A DNA stretch of 64,000 nt from Phymatolithon calcareum. Lineage: Eukaryota; Rhodophyta; Florideophyceae; Hapalidiales. Below the pieces are notes generated by a model. The model did not search any database. It was not told the DNA's origin and saw nothing but the letters and a program-made list of their open reading frames with translations. This document shows, piece by piece, positions 53,640-64,000 of the stretch. The stretch lies in assembly GCA_977006965.1 (NCBI GenBank), contig OZ345369.1, forward strand, positions 682,001 to 746,000, given 5' to 3'. Within the stretch, counting starts at the first letter, position 1; each line of letters starts with the position of its first letter. Made by a program: the position numbers and the translations under genes.

Positions 53640-56325
53640 GTACCAGAGTCAGCATCAGAGAGAGGTAGTTACGCTTTCCAAGTCAAAATTCACCACTAAA
53701 ATTGAAGCCGATGTAATCAAGTGAAAAAGTTGGAGTCATCAGAAGGTGCTTGCTATCTGGGTTTCAAACTTCCCCATAATGGAACCAAGGATTGACAGTA
53801 TGTGGGCACGATAATTGCTTTTGCATACCACTCAAGTACACGGCAAAGATACGCCGACAATGCAAACTTAAGCTTGAGTTGGGGGCTTGGGGCGAATATT
53901 TGGACCTGGTGTGATACTCCAAAAGGATAGTGGAACATAGAACTGAACAGTAGGTACTTGCGTTATACAGTAGTCACTCCGCTCCACGCTACTCAGATCA
54001 AACGTGTGGCTTTTGGGGCAGTCTGCAGCAATATCTGACAAGCATGATGCTTCGGGCTTTTGTTCGCTATATTATTTTTAAAAGCCTCACAGGCGAGGCT
54101 TCCTCAAGTGCAGAGCTTTTGCTTTGTGGAATGCTTCATCCGCATGAGAATCCACGCAAGGCAGGTTTGTAAGCTGCATTTCAAGTGGTGTCACCCGTTA
54201 GGCGTTTGAGATCGAACATGTCATGTAGACGCGTACAATATTTCAGCGAGGGCAGTTATGATAGCACACGACGCATGTTAGTCACAAATAGTTGCACCTC
54301 TCTACTGTACATGGCTTTCGTATGTGAACGTTTCGAGGTCGCACATTCTAAAAACTGTTTCTGTTCCTGCGTCACGGCACTATAGCAGTAATTGGTTTTA
54401 CAGTCCGGTTATATCCTTCAAGGAATTTTAGGAGATCGCTGCAGCAAGTGAATCGGCTCTACTGTAGTTGACACATGTCAGGCCAAGAACCGCACCGCGA
54501 GTCAGTTCTTTTAGAGGTATTTCTGCCCAATACTTCGTACCTCCGAGAAGCTCAATACAAGGGAACAAAACTATCTGTGCACTCTCTGTACCGGCGACAT
54601 CCATCATAGTACTTTTAACTTCCACTAGAGGTTATGGTACCCTAAAGGTCCAAAGGTTTAGTCCCCGGGGTCCGGAAGCCAGGCCGATGGACGTTCAGCA
54701 TAGAGCGCGCGAGAAACTGACTGGGAAGATGAAGCTCCGGTGGAAACAGACTTGCACAAGCAGTCCTTGTCATCCGCTTTGCCACGTGTACCCAAACCAT
54801 GATCCAATTGACCAAGAAGGACATCGCGGCACCGACATCATTCCAGCAATGGCTATCCATGCGGCTTTTGCATTGTCTCCTTCCCGCCTTCCGAATCGCA
54901 CGAACCACCATGTGAAACTCTGCACACTGCGCCCTCGCAATGCGACAAGCGCTCGCGTATACGCACAACATGTATATCAAGTCGAGGTGTCTCTTTGGGA
55001 CGACATAAAATTCCACGGCGCAGCCTTCTGCGTAACACCAGGTCACTTCCTGACCTGTTTTCACCTCGTGGCGCACGCATCGAAAATCACCATCGCCGGT
55101 CACCGCGCCCATCTCCTCCGTGTCTGCCGCGCAGCAGATATCGCCATGCTTGTCTGCTCGCCGCTGGCCGTCACCGTCGCGTCACAGCCCCTGAGCCTTG
55201 TCGATACCGCTCGCAATGTGCTTCCGTTCCCCTCGCGAGGCTCGCAGCGCTCGCGGAAGCCGCGCAATGCAATGCGGGTTATGGGCGTACGCGACAGATT
55301 GTATCCGACGGGGGCGATGCTTCCTGCTCTCGTGGTCTCCAACAGGGGCGCCGCGCTCGGACCGGGCCACTCTGGTTCGCCGCTGTACGACGTGCGCGGC
55401 AGCAATGTCGTCGGCATGTTTGCAGCCACTGCCGCGCGTATCGGGGATGATGACTACGCTTATGTTGTACCTGTGGCGCTGTTGCGACGTGTGGTTGCTG
55501 ATTCGGCCCGCGTTGTCAGATTGGGCGCACTACCGGGACTCCGGGTGCACGCACTGACGCTCCCATTCGTGCGTGTCGGGTCTGGCGTGCCGGACGATGT
55601 GAATGGTGTGCGTGTTGCGGGCGGCGGAGGACACTATGGATTGCGGGACGGCGACGTTGTGTGCGCGGTTGACGGGGCAGCAATAGCGACAGAGAGTTCG
55701 TTTTCAGGAATGCTGGCGCGTCATGCACCGGGATATGCGGCACGTGTCACGCTTTGGCGACCTGGGAGCGGTATCAGGGATGTGAGCGTTGTGCTCGGTG
55801 ATGCGGAACGGGCGACGGCGGCTGTGGGATGGGCGCCTGGTAGAGTGGCGGTCAGTGAGAATGGATTTGTGTTTATGGTGTTGTCTTTTGAATACCTGGC
55901 AAGATGGGGATGGAATTGGCATGAGAAATGTCCACCGGACCTTTTAAGAGTTGCTTTGACAACATCGGAAGGTGGAAGGGGTCGAAGACATGTTGTGGTG
56001 GTTTCTGTTACGCCTGCGGGTTATGAGGAACTTTTGCACAGGACTGTGGAGACGATCGGTGGTCAGGAAGTTCAATGTTTGGGTGACATGGTCAGATTTT
56101 CCCGACGGGTGACGGGCGCAAGCGGCGCTCCCGCGGTTGCGCGATTGCAAGGTGGAATTGCGGTGCAGGTTGGGGAGTGCGTGATTGAGCGAGGCCGACT
56201 TGATCCGCGTGGGGCGGTGGAACGAGAAACAGCTACTCACATGTCGTGAAATAAGGTCAAGTCGCGTTGTCCATCTTGGTTTCTGACATTACCATCGCTA
56301 ATCGCGCTGCAGGACTCAGTCCCGG
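53640..56325. repeat. Segmental duplication, copy 2 (uninterrupted)
   Basis: Counterpart of 28820-36812 without the SINEs and piggyBac elements. It contains the open protease gene and about 1.2 kb upstream. At the right, similarity fades after CATCGCTAATCGCGCTGCAG. It lies 23 kb from copy 1 in the same orientation. Confidence 0.85.
54849..56249 (+). CDS. Deg/HtrA-like serine protease with PDZ domain
   Basis: A 466-residue protein from the ATG at 54849, the start shared with the paralogue at 35371. The frame is open back to 54468 but that part has no coding character in the paralogue. The trypsin-like fold has a predicted triad: H72 (LTCFHLVAHA), D97 (AADIAMLV) and S175 (GHSGSPLY, where bacterial HtrA has GNSGGPL). 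A PDZ domain follows at about 230-316 (HYGLRDGDVVCAVDGAAIAT). The C terminus (330-466) is a second, degenerate PDZ-like region. No clear signal peptide or membrane segment. The family degrades misfolded proteins in organelles or the cell. The substrate is unknown. It is the only intact copy in the window. Confidence 0.75.
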   Translation: MAIHAAFALSPSRLPNRTNHHVKLCTLRPRNATSARVYAQHVYQVEVSLWDDIKFHGAAFCVTPGHFLTCFHLVAHASKITIAGHRAHLLRVCRAADIAMLVCSPLAVTVASQPLSLVDTARNVLPFPSRGSQRSRKPRNAMRVMGVRDRLYPTGAMLPALVVSNRGAALGPGHSGSPLYDVRGSNVVGMFAATAARIGDDDYAYVVPVALLRRVVADSARVVRLGALPGLRVHALTLPFVRVGSGVPDDVNGVRVAGGGGHYGLRDGDVVCAVDGAAIATESSFSGMLARHAPGYAARVTLWRPGSGIRDVSVVLGDAERATAAVGWAPGRVAVSENGFVFMVLSFEYLARWGWNWHEKCPPDLLRVALTTSEGGRGRRHVVVVSVTPAGYEELLHRTVETIGGQEVQCLGDMVRFSRRVTGASGAPAVARLQGGIAVQVGECVIERGRLDPRGAVERETATHMS

Positions 56326-56863
56326 AAATTTTTGCGACAGCACTGCTCGTCTGTTTCCTCCGTATTCGGACAACAGCGATGCACGCAATAAACGCTGTAG
56401 AGATTGCTATCCGGAGGTCGGATTGGATGGAATGATCGCTCGAACTGCTGAGGACTTGTTAAGTCGAAGCCGCGCCGGAAGTTGGATTAAAGGGGGACAT
56501 GCTTTTTGTTTTCTAAAAGTGTCCTTTGGAACCAGCGAATATTTTTTTGAATTTTGCTCTATCGTTAGCAACTTGTCGCCACGTCTGAAAATGATACTCG
56601 CGGCCTGCACCATACTTCAACGTCATCAAGCGGAAAGGTTTGCATTAAGCCTGGTAAGACACAAAAAGCGCCTTGAAGAAACAGAAGAGTACTTTGGAAG
56701 AGATGAGGACTTAAAGGAAGCAAGGAAGGATATTGAATATCTCAAGATTTATGAAGACCTGCGACAAGCCCTTCAAAAAGCCCAGGAGGGATCTGTCACG
56801 AAGAAGAGGAGGAGAGAAGAAACAATTAAGTATGGGAAAAGGAAGAAGAAGGCAGATCAATGA
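56267..56863 (+). CDS. Unrecognised protein with charged helical C terminus
   Basis: A 198-codon frame beginning 17 bases after the protease stop. The C-terminal 80 residues are Glu/Lys/Arg-rich and predicted helical or coiled-coil (LVRHKKRLEETEEYFGRD), ending in a basic KKRRREETIK tail like a nuclear localisation signal. The middle (FCFLKVSFGTSEYFFEFC) is hydrophobic. No family recognised. The first 20 codons lie in the duplicated segment, where copy 1 has no open frame. Confidence 0.4.
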   Translation: MSILVSDITIANRAAGLSPGNFCDSTARLFPPYSDNSDARNKRCRDCYPEVGLDGMIARTAEDLLSRSRAGSWIKGGHAFCFLKVSFGTSEYFFEFCSIVSNLSPRLKMILAACTILQRHQAERFALSLVRHKKRLEETEEYFGRDEDLKEARKDIEYLKIYEDLRQALQKAQEGSVTKKRRREETIKYGKRKKKADQ

Positions 56864-58007
56864 AGATTCTTATTGAAGACAAGCGACCAGGGATCCTTTA
56901 CATAGGAGAAAGAACAACACGTTTCAGGTGCCTAAGGTTGACATTCAACCGGCACCCCTTTGGAGAAAATCAGTATTGGGTGCCTACTGTGGGATTAGTG
57001 CGGTGATCGAATCTAGTCGCCTTATAACGTACTCTAGCGTCGTCGAAGATGAGTACAGAAATAGAGTCTGAGTGCAAGAGACTCACAGGAGCTCTTGTTG
57101 GGAGAGAACTACGAATCAAGAACGTTTTGAGTAGCCAGAGGACTTTAGCTTAGAGATTATCGCAAGAGTGCCCCGTTACTCCAAGGTGAGGCTTTGGGAG
57201 CTCTCAAAATAAAATCATCAAATATCCCTGTACCATACTTCATGAATCTTGTTACGGGGCAAAAGTATGAGCTTAATGGGTGTGCGAGGGACCCTAAGTA
57301 ATACCCGGAGTGTTCGTGGCGGGGTTGCGTGCTCCTGGAAGGGATGCAGTTTCGGAAAATGATTTTGTTCCCGGAAGTATCCTGCGCGATGTCACCGAGC
57401 GGCATAGATGAATGCACTCAGCTTCGTTCGGATCATGGGCAAAGGCTTTGACCATTATTTGGCGGCAAAATTTTCCGGGGGGAAGGTGTACGCTTTGAAT
57501 GACTTGGCTTGTTTTTGGCGGACTAATGGAGTCTGTTCTAGTGATCATCGTAATCGAAGCTTCTAAATGCGAAGGCCCAAATTGAGTATGGCGAGAGGAT
57601 TCCCACTCTGTATCAACCTATTTGTACTCCGTCGTGACGGTCGCTGCCTTCGCGCTGCCGCACAAGAGTAAGTCCAACGTCCTCCAAGTGCTAGAGAAGC
57701 CCAAAATGGCGTTCGTCTCTTGACTCATGACTCTCCAATTTCTTTGCCATTTCGACGGCCACTGGTGCAAGCCAAGTTCATGGAGGCAATTGCAATTCTA
57801 ATTGTAAACAATGGACGTGGCAAACATAAGCGCCGAGGTCAATCAGAGACCAAAGGCAATAGTCATTACCACGAGTGTTTTACTCCACCCCTACCCTTGG
57901 TGAAATAAGCGACGTTTCGCCCAGTCAATCCGAAGTCGCGGTAAAAGCCGCCCGTGCTGGTGTGCCACCTCGAGAACAATGAGTCGAGTGTCCGAAAGGG
58001 GTACTTC
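56864..58007. other. Intergenic, no gene recognised
   Basis: Short open frames on both strands, without domains, repeats or RNA genes that I can recognise. Confidence 0.4.
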
Positions 58008-58307
58008 TCACTCTGCGTTGTCAAACGACTTGTGCCAATCCAGGGTGCATCCCGGTGCATCCCGGTCATTGCTGCCGCAGCAATCATAGAAAAATTGGAG
58101 GTCGCTCGTATCTGTAGGCGCAACACGCAGGAGACGCCCAGAAAACATCGCTGTATGTCTTCGGCATTTCGTTGGACCGTTTTCTGCTGGCAAATACTGC
58201 TCGCGACAGACCCTGCAAACACGAAGAGTCGTTGTGCTTGACGACATTGAGACTCGGGAGCCCCATGAGAACCCGCTGAACGCGATTACATTTGAGGCCA
58301 AGCTCAT
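58008..58307 (-). CDS. Small Cys/His-rich zinc-binding protein
   Basis: A 99-residue protein with a spaced set of metal ligands: CRVCREQY (CX2C), C-X3-H in CRRHTAMF, a CC pair in FYDCCGSNDRDAPGC, and a final H in DWHKSF. The order C..C, C...H, CCG...DAPGC, H recurs in small CHORD-like Cys/His domains of eukaryotic proteins (pattern match only). The N-terminal 28 residues are Ser/Thr-rich. The frame ends in a natural stop soon after the last ligand. Function is not known. Confidence 0.6.
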   Translation of the reverse strand: MSLASNVIAFSGFSWGSRVSMSSSTTTLRVCRVCREQYLPAENGPTKCRRHTAMFSGRLLRVAPTDTSDLQFFYDCCGSNDRDAPGCTLDWHKSFDNAE

Positions 58308-58704
58308 AGTTGCTTGAGTGGACAGTTAAAGTTACAAAGCTGCATAAGTCCGCGGAGGTGGGGAGATGTGGCTCTGCAGAAGGTATCATAGTTTTTGATC
58401 CGATCTCGTTCTGTAAATCTGATTCGGACAGATGTGATAAGAGGATTGGCAGGCTTGGGTCAGATCGTATCCCCTTTTCGTGGATTTTGCTGATCAGATG
58501 GTTTCTGTATCTTGAAGAGCACTCAAATTTACTTGACTGCGTTATTGGCCGGCAGCTTACGTCGCGGAGAACTAAGCTACCAACCGTGCCTCACAGAGCA
58601 ACTCTTGCATATAAATCTCTGCTTTGTCTTGCATATGGCACGACATTTTTTTCAATTTATGTCTTTCAATGGATGGTTTACACAAAAGGCGTCCAGAGGT
58701 AGGC

Positions 58705-58834
58705 TTTGGTATTCCACCAGATCATGTCGCACCCACAAAGCAAACATTCAACCAAGAAAGACCCAGCCTATGGCCCCATGGCCTGGCAAAGTTACCCAAT
58801 CGTCTGCAGATGCGTTGGTAGCTTTCAAATAAAA
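58705..58834 (+). repeat. Dispersed repeat, copy 2
   Basis: Resembles 14087-14220 from TTTGGTATTCCACCAGATCA to AAATAAAA. The flanks 58308-58704 and 58835-59013 hold nothing recognised. Confidence 0.55.
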
Positions 58835-59013
58835 TCCACAGTTATTGCTCTGCTTCACACTAAAGGCTCATAGCCGCACATTGTAGCTATTAGTTCCCTA
58901 CAAACTCTCTCTTCTTTGTGAAGAAATTTGACTCATGATGAGTAGCTCAACTACCGAAATCCTCTGCATCGAGACTGTGTCCTCCCCCATCTCTGCGCCC
59001 CATCTCTGCGCCT

Positions 59014-61830
59014 TTACGAAAAATTCTCAATTCTAACAGATATTCTGACATTGCACCCATAAGCAGCTGGCCCTGGAGGTTCTTCATGTCCAGGGAGAGT
59101 TCGATTAGAGTCCTGAGCATCCGTGCCATGCCTCGTAGCACCGCTTGCTCCCGGTGACCGACTCTTCCCAATGCCCAGCTTCCTTCTACCATCTTTTCCG
59201 TCATATCCGCGCAACAATGCATTTTTAATGCTCTTCTCCGTGGCTTTCATAGCTGCAGTTTGCACTGCGCGAGCCATGCCTTGATTCCCGCAGAAGAAGA
59301 CGCCAATGACGGACCCACTCTTGCTCTTCTCAATAACCGTATTGAAAACCTTATCCCATTCCGGTCGGGTATACGTAGTCTGCAAGGGCAGTTTCGCATA
59401 GTCCCTCATCCAATCTTCAAAAACGGCTTTTCCATTGGTACCGGTGATAAATCTGTGGATGCGCACGGCGCCTGACGTCGTGATTGGAAGTAGCTCGTTG
59501 ACGATCCAGGCGTCGTCCTCGACATGTCGACTCGTCCATACAAAGTCGAGCGATTTGGTGCGCGAAATAGCAGACTTCATGAATTGAGCAAGAGCAACAC
59601 GCTGCCCAATCGTTCTAATAATTCTCCACAACAAGAATATGCTCAGAACTGGCCAAATACCAAACACAATGATATTGGGTACATGAGCTAGATGCTTGCC
59701 CACATTGAAGAGACCGATAATATGCAAAAGCACACACAGAAATGTTAGAGGTGTGACAATGACCAAATCGAAACCGTTTCCGACGTTGACGCCGAAAAAG
59801 GTCTTTGATCCGTATATCAGGATTTCAGTCAGTACTGTTGCCAGCACGGGGAGAAAGAGAACGAAGGACAGGACAAGATCGATTATGTTCAATATGTCGT
59901 TACTATACACACTGAGGCCTCGTTGATTGAGGTGGAACCCGTGAGTTATTCGCCCGATTGCGACAATCGCAAATCTTGTCATCATGATCCAGAGAAGGAC
60001 CCAGTTGACAGTAACGGAATGTAAATAAATCAAAAACCGCTCTTTCCATTCTGTTTCCATTTCTCTAGCATCGGTTCTTGATTCGAGCATGCCATTTGGA
60101 ATCGCCTTATCCGTTTCGTTGTACGGAGGTATGAACATTGGCTCTTCTCCTGGCGTGATGTTTGTTCCAATAATGTTAATCCGATTAGATGCAGTCATTT
60201 GCCCTTCGCGAATGAGTTCCTCCTCCAACAACTCTGCTTCCACAAAAGCATATTCATCATTATCGAACATAATTTCGGCTTCTTGGGGTGACCGTCTATT
60301 TCGACTACATTCGCCACTTATTCGGCGCATGTTTGCCGAGAAGGGTGACCGCGTGCTACGGGAAGGAACTGGGGGTTTAGAAGTCTCTGACACTGGCTCA
60401 CTGCGGGATGGAATTGGAGCGTTGGGATCTCCCAAATTGGGGTTATAGTCAGGTGGAAATATCTTTGCCAAACTCTTTGGCACAGTAGAGAATCGAGCCC
60501 ATGTTCTTTGCCTTTTTGCTTGCAGGGTCTTTCGTAGACTGTCCGTGGCTAGGTTTTGAATACCCCTCAGACCGTGCTTAACTTCTCCTGGGATTTGGTG
60601 TTCAGGAAGCCTCGATCTCGATTGTGCCTCATTCTCGGCTGGGTGATTGTGGACAGTGACATAATGCTTGAATGCATCGTAAGCTGAGTGTGTCTTATCC
60701 CTCCCATAATCGGTGTAGTTCATGGTCCAGTAATGTGCAAACTTGGTTATAGAAGTGAATGGCGTTGCGCCGACGCCGCCACTGATGAGGATGACGTGCT
60801 CGTACTGTCCGACATGCTGTACCGGTGCGCCAAACGGGCCGCGAAGGTAGACGTCGAAGTTCATTATGAACGGGTCGCTTGCATTAGAACACAGGTCGTA
60901 AAGATCCTTTGTCCAATCCCCTGCCACTTTAATGTAGAACACTACTGTGCCTTCATGCGGCGAACTTGCCATGGAGAATGGGTGCCACTGGTAGCGACTA
61001 ATCGCTGGTATGTTGAGATAGCTATATTGGCCAGCGAGGTACCAGAATGTTCGCGGGCGAGGTAATTCGAGGCGAACAATGCGGGGTCCTATAGTTCTTG
61101 CCGAGTCTCCTGGAGTAACCAAGCTTTTCCCTCGACTTCTAAAGCGGCGCAGGATGATGTCGACAGCATAAACTATAAGAGGTCCCGTGACAAACTTGTA
61201 TGTGCTGAATCTTCCATGATTCGAGCCGTGAATAATCACGGTTCCGAAGTATAAGACAAAGCCGGTCAAGTGGATAACGTAAAATGCTTCATACGAGATG
61301 ACATTGCGAATTGTTTTTGTTGTTGTTAGACGCATTATTCCAACAATAATGCACAACGCAGTGCCGGATATTGCGAGCGAGGTGTGCCCGTGAATTCCTG
61401 TTCTCGCAAGATCGCTGACTCCATAGTTAACTAAATGAGGGACAACATGAAACAATGTAGCTATGGAAATAGTCACGCCGGCGATGGCGTGGAAACTGGG
61501 CATTGCTTTGTCGAAGGGCACGACCATGCTGAGTGGCGTGCGGCGGAGGACGGTCATAAAAACGCGCGAAGCGACGAGAAGGATGAGTGGTGAGTTGAGA
61601 TTAAGCAGGGCGCCCCCACCTCTTGCAGAAGCGATGACAAGGCGCATGATGACATATTTTCCCTCGAAGTGACGCCATTCGGGTACAGCACCGAAAAGGA
61701 AGAAGATGATATTAGCGAGAACGTAAAGCAAGGCTAAGGTGAAGGCAGAGCCTTCATGCTGGAGAATGGACTCGATATGTGCTAGAGCGAGCGACGTGCG
61801 TGGGTGTTTCATTTCGTAAGTTGTGCACAT
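59014..61830 (-). CDS. NADPH oxidase (respiratory burst oxidase, red-algal type)
   Basis: Membrane flavocytochrome that passes electrons from NADPH through FAD and two hemes to O2, giving superoxide. 938 residues, single exon, start at 61830 (Met7 is an alternative). Six N-terminal membrane segments contain the heme pairs H114/H128 and H187/H201. FAD motif HPFSMAS (283-289). NADPH Gly-rich loop GGVGATPF (352-359). About 390 residues are then inserted (370-760): a Ser/Pro/Arg-rich linker and four further membrane segments (605-630, 648-675, 685-710, 715-740). The last NADPH block has FFCGNQGM (845-852), where CGP is usual. The end VRIENFS matches the family's aromatic C terminus. No EF-hands, so control differs from plant RBOH. 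Confidence 0.92.
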   Translation of the reverse strand: MCTTYEMKHPRTSLALAHIESILQHEGSAFTLALLYVLANIIFFLFGAVPEWRHFEGKYVIMRLVIASARGGGALLNLNSPLILLVASRVFMTVLRRTPLSMVVPFDKAMPSFHAIAGVTISIATLFHVVPHLVNYGVSDLARTGIHGHTSLAISGTALCIIVGIMRLTTTKTIRNVISYEAFYVIHLTGFVLYFGTVIIHGSNHGRFSTYKFVTGPLIVYAVDIILRRFRSRGKSLVTPGDSARTIGPRIVRLELPRPRTFWYLAGQYSYLNIPAISRYQWHPFSMASSPHEGTVVFYIKVAGDWTKDLYDLCSNASDPFIMNFDVYLRGPFGAPVQHVGQYEHVILISGGVGATPFTSITKFAHYWTMNYTDYGRDKTHSAYDAFKHYVTVHNHPAENEAQSRSRLPEHQIPGEVKHGLRGIQNLATDSLRKTLQAKRQRTWARFSTVPKSLAKIFPPDYNPNLGDPNAPIPSRSEPVSETSKPPVPSRSTRSPFSANMRRISGECSRNRRSPQEAEIMFDNDEYAFVEAELLEEELIREGQMTASNRINIIGTNITPGEEPMFIPPYNETDKAIPNGMLESRTDAREMETEWKERFLIYLHSVTVNWVLLWIMMTRFAIVAIGRITHGFHLNQRGLSVYSNDILNIIDLVLSFVLFLPVLATVLTEILIYGSKTFFGVNVGNGFDLVIVTPLTFLCVLLHIIGLFNVGKHLAHVPNIIVFGIWPVLSIFLLWRIIRTIGQRVALAQFMKSAISRTKSLDFVWTSRHVEDDAWIVNELLPITTSGAVRIHRFITGTNGKAVFEDWMRDYAKLPLQTTYTRPEWDKVFNTVIEKSKSGSVIGVFFCGNQGMARAVQTAAMKATEKSIKNALLRGYDGKDGRRKLGIGKSRSPGASGATRHGTDAQDSNRTLPGHEEPPGPAAYGCNVRISVRIENFS

Positions 61831-63578
61831 TCATTCCGTTGGAGTGTCAAAAGACTGCCCTGAGGGTCCACAAAGAGAGACGAGTTGCTCGACGCTGGAC
61901 TTAGATTAATGAGCCCGATTCGGCGAACAGCCACAACAAGATGGCCGTGTTGTCGATTAGTGAAATTCGTACTCCTAGAGAGAAAAATCTCCGCGGGATG
62001 AGAAGGGCCCGATTCCAAAAGCGCCATGTCTCGGCATGTGCGCGATGGGGCCGAATTTGTAGCTGGTCCTTTCGAGATTGTGTCAATTCTGGGCCATGAA
62101 TAGCCTCCAATTCAGATTGGTGAAATTCGACCCTTCGCAATGTAAGGAGTTTGCTCTCACCTTCAGACATTGCTACAGTCTGTGAAGAATTTCTTGACCT
62201 GGAGAGTTGAGATATCTTTGCAACTATCAATCAGTATTGCAAGGTGAAGATGTCAATGCCTTTAGCTAAATAGGATCCTTCCGTCTTCAATATCTGAGAC
62301 AGGAATTTTCGGAGTCCGAGGCGATCCCCCGCCTTTTTAATCCGAGAAAAACTTGAGCAAGCATTCGGGCTCGCGAATGCAAGCGGGGTCATACCGCTGT
62401 CTCTTACATCTAGAACCCAAGTAATGCCTCAAATGTTGCGTATATTCTGGTCGTCCTCATGGATTTGCGGGCCCCAGGGCCATATTGATACCCTCGCGTC
62501 GAATATCTAGAACGAACGAGCGGTAGAGCGAGCATAAAAGTGTTTTCATCCCGTTTGGTAGAGTAACGTGGAGCGTTAATCTAAGAAGAAGAGAATTTAA
62601 AAGTTTTATGTTCCCAGTTGCGAGACTAAGTTTGCAGTGCAAAGCAGCAGCGAAGAGTATCTCCTTTCCTTCTCTTTTGCATAATAGAGTCTCTTTCGGA
62701 GAACGTCTCTGGGTTTGTTGACGGAGACAGAATTGCCTTGTTCGAGCAGAGTATTCCTTCTCGAAATCATATTGGAAACAGTCTGGTTTTTTTGAAAATT
62801 CTCAATTGCACGGTGATCTCACTGATCGCACTTGAATATCCATTTCAAAAAAATTAGATAAACGGCCTTTCCGGCACTCATTCCCGGGGTAAGCGACACG
62901 CTTGAGGTAGCATTTGCAGCTTCGCATTCGTCTGTCATGCTTTAAACACTGAGCATAGGATACTTCCTAGATCAGGACCACTGTGAAACGGTAGAGATGC
63001 AACACTGTACGCATGCTGAAAAAGTATGCTAGCACGCAGGTTAGTCGCACAACGGACAATTGCTGATAATTCGTGATATCGGAGACAACTACCCACACTT
63101 AGCGATAACGGACACTTACCAACACTTAGCGAACACACCGTTCAATAGCGCTAGCATAGTACATAAGACCAGAGACACTCCTACAGAGATAGCTATCCAA
63201 GTCAAGTTTACCGTGTCAATACACTTTACGATCCATCGATCAAAGTCCTTCATCTGGGCTCTGAACCCCGAGATTAACCGAACAGGACTATTCTGTGTGC
63301 GCCCCAGAATATTTCCGAATGGCAATCTCTTTGTTTCCACATCACACGTCGTGAGCGTCGTGGATTCCGGATACAAGAGTCGCGAGAGCCCCTATCATCA
63401 TCACAGCTCGTTGTAGCCTCGAATACCAATTTCAACCACCGCGCATTGTGTCGATTAAAATTCGAATTCTTACCACACTAAAGACAAGAATATTACCAAC
63501 ATCTCTGCTGATGCACTTGTTGGCAAGTGTACGAAAGCTCAAGTTACTCATTTTGAAAAGAATTCAACCAACATTCGT
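61831..63578. other. Intergenic between two oxidase genes
   Basis: No gene recognised in 1.7 kb. ACACTTAGCGA occurs twice within 30 bp near 63095-63130. The stretch should hold the promoter of the 59014-61830 gene, but no TATA box stands out. Confidence 0.4.
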
Positions 63579-64000
63579 TCACGAAAAGTTCTCAACTCGA
63601 ACAGAAATTTTCACGTTGCAGCCGTAAGCCGCGGGGCCGGAAACTTCATTTGTTGACTCTGCCCAGCTTCTCATGTCGAATTCGGGCTCCGAGGCACCCG
63701 CTCCGCACGTGATTGATCCGTTCCTGCCGAAGGCGCCCGGACTGAGCCTGCTACCACGGGTCCCCTCATCATATCTACGGTCTAATGCGTTCTTGATGCT
63801 CTTCTGCATAGCGTTCCTTGCTGATTCTTGGACAACACGTGCCATCGGATGCGGGCCACAAAAGAAGACTCCAATGACCGATCCGCTTTTGGTGTTCTCC
63901 ACCACATTGTTAAACACTGTGTCCCAATTCGGACGCTTGTAGGTTGTTTTTAGAGGCAACTCTGGATAATCTCCCATCCAATCTTCGAACACCTCTTCGC
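63579..64000 (-). CDS. Second NADPH oxidase, C-terminal end (runs off the window)
   Basis: The last 140 residues of a paralogue of the oxidase at 59014-61830, in the same orientation. The shared blocks are VFEDWMxDYxxLPL, TYxRPxWDxVFN, SGSVIGVFFCG, GPAAYGCNV and SVRVENFS. It retains the canonical CGPHPMARVV where the complete paralogue has CGNQGM. The rest of the gene lies beyond 64000. Confidence 0.9.
   Translation of the reverse strand, partial: EEVFEDWMGDYPELPLKTTYKRPNWDTVFNNVVENTKSGSVIGVFFCGPHPMARVVQESARNAMQKSIKNALDRRYDEGTRGSRLSPGAFGRNGSITCGAGASEPEFDMRSWAESTNEVSGPAAYGCNVKISVRVENFS

Overview
The window is nuclear DNA of a plastid-bearing eukaryote, most likely a florideophyte red alga of the Chondrus type. 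The species is inferred. The evidence is: (i) a plastid-targeted protein with a phenylalanine close to its N terminus, as in red-algal transit peptides; (ii) NADPH oxidases with an extra membrane block inserted in the NADPH-binding half, the arrangement known from red algae; (iii) mostly intronless host genes with a few short GT-AG introns; (iv) a genome swamped by nested transposons. Host genes are GC-rich and lie in short islands. Most of the remaining sequence is mobile-element debris.

Layout. 0.8-6.7 kb: two Mutator-like (MULE) relics; a PIF/Harbinger element with 44-bp inverted ends splits the catalytic region of the second. 6.7-16.5 kb: mostly empty, with SINE relatives, a decayed piggyBac copy and a LINE remnant. 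16.6-17.5 kb: a C2H2 zinc-finger gene that seems to need a one-nucleotide exon. 19.5-20.8 kb: another decayed piggyBac. 21.9-27.2 kb: the main host-gene island, with mitochondrial ribosomal protein uL1, an IST1-like ESCRT protein, a plastid protein and a CA3427-like periplasmic-binding-fold protein. 28.8-36.8 kb: copy 1 of a segmental duplication carrying a Deg/HtrA-like protease, here a pseudogene, invaded by two SINEs. Two abutting piggyBac elements sit in the second SINE. 38.1-42.2 kb: a 1376-residue STAND/NLR gene (helical N terminus, NB-ARC, 11 near-identical WD40 repeats). 44.8-52.7 kb: two neighbouring MULEs, one holding a solo LTR and the other a complete Copia element. 53.6-56.3 kb: copy 2 of the duplication with an open protease gene. 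58.0-58.3 kb: a small Cys/His protein. 59.0-61.8 kb: a NADPH oxidase, with the C-terminal end of a second, related oxidase at the right edge.

How it fits together. The order of insertion can be read directly from target-site duplications: segmental duplication, then SINEs, then piggyBac 1 and 2; and MULE-A/B, then the LTR elements. The NLR and the two oxidases are the genes most easily tied to one biology (immune sensing and oxidative burst), but nothing in the sequence shows that they act together. The most interesting single locus is the NLR: its WD40 repeats differ mainly at a few positions per blade, the pattern seen in fungal NWD/HET incompatibility receptors.
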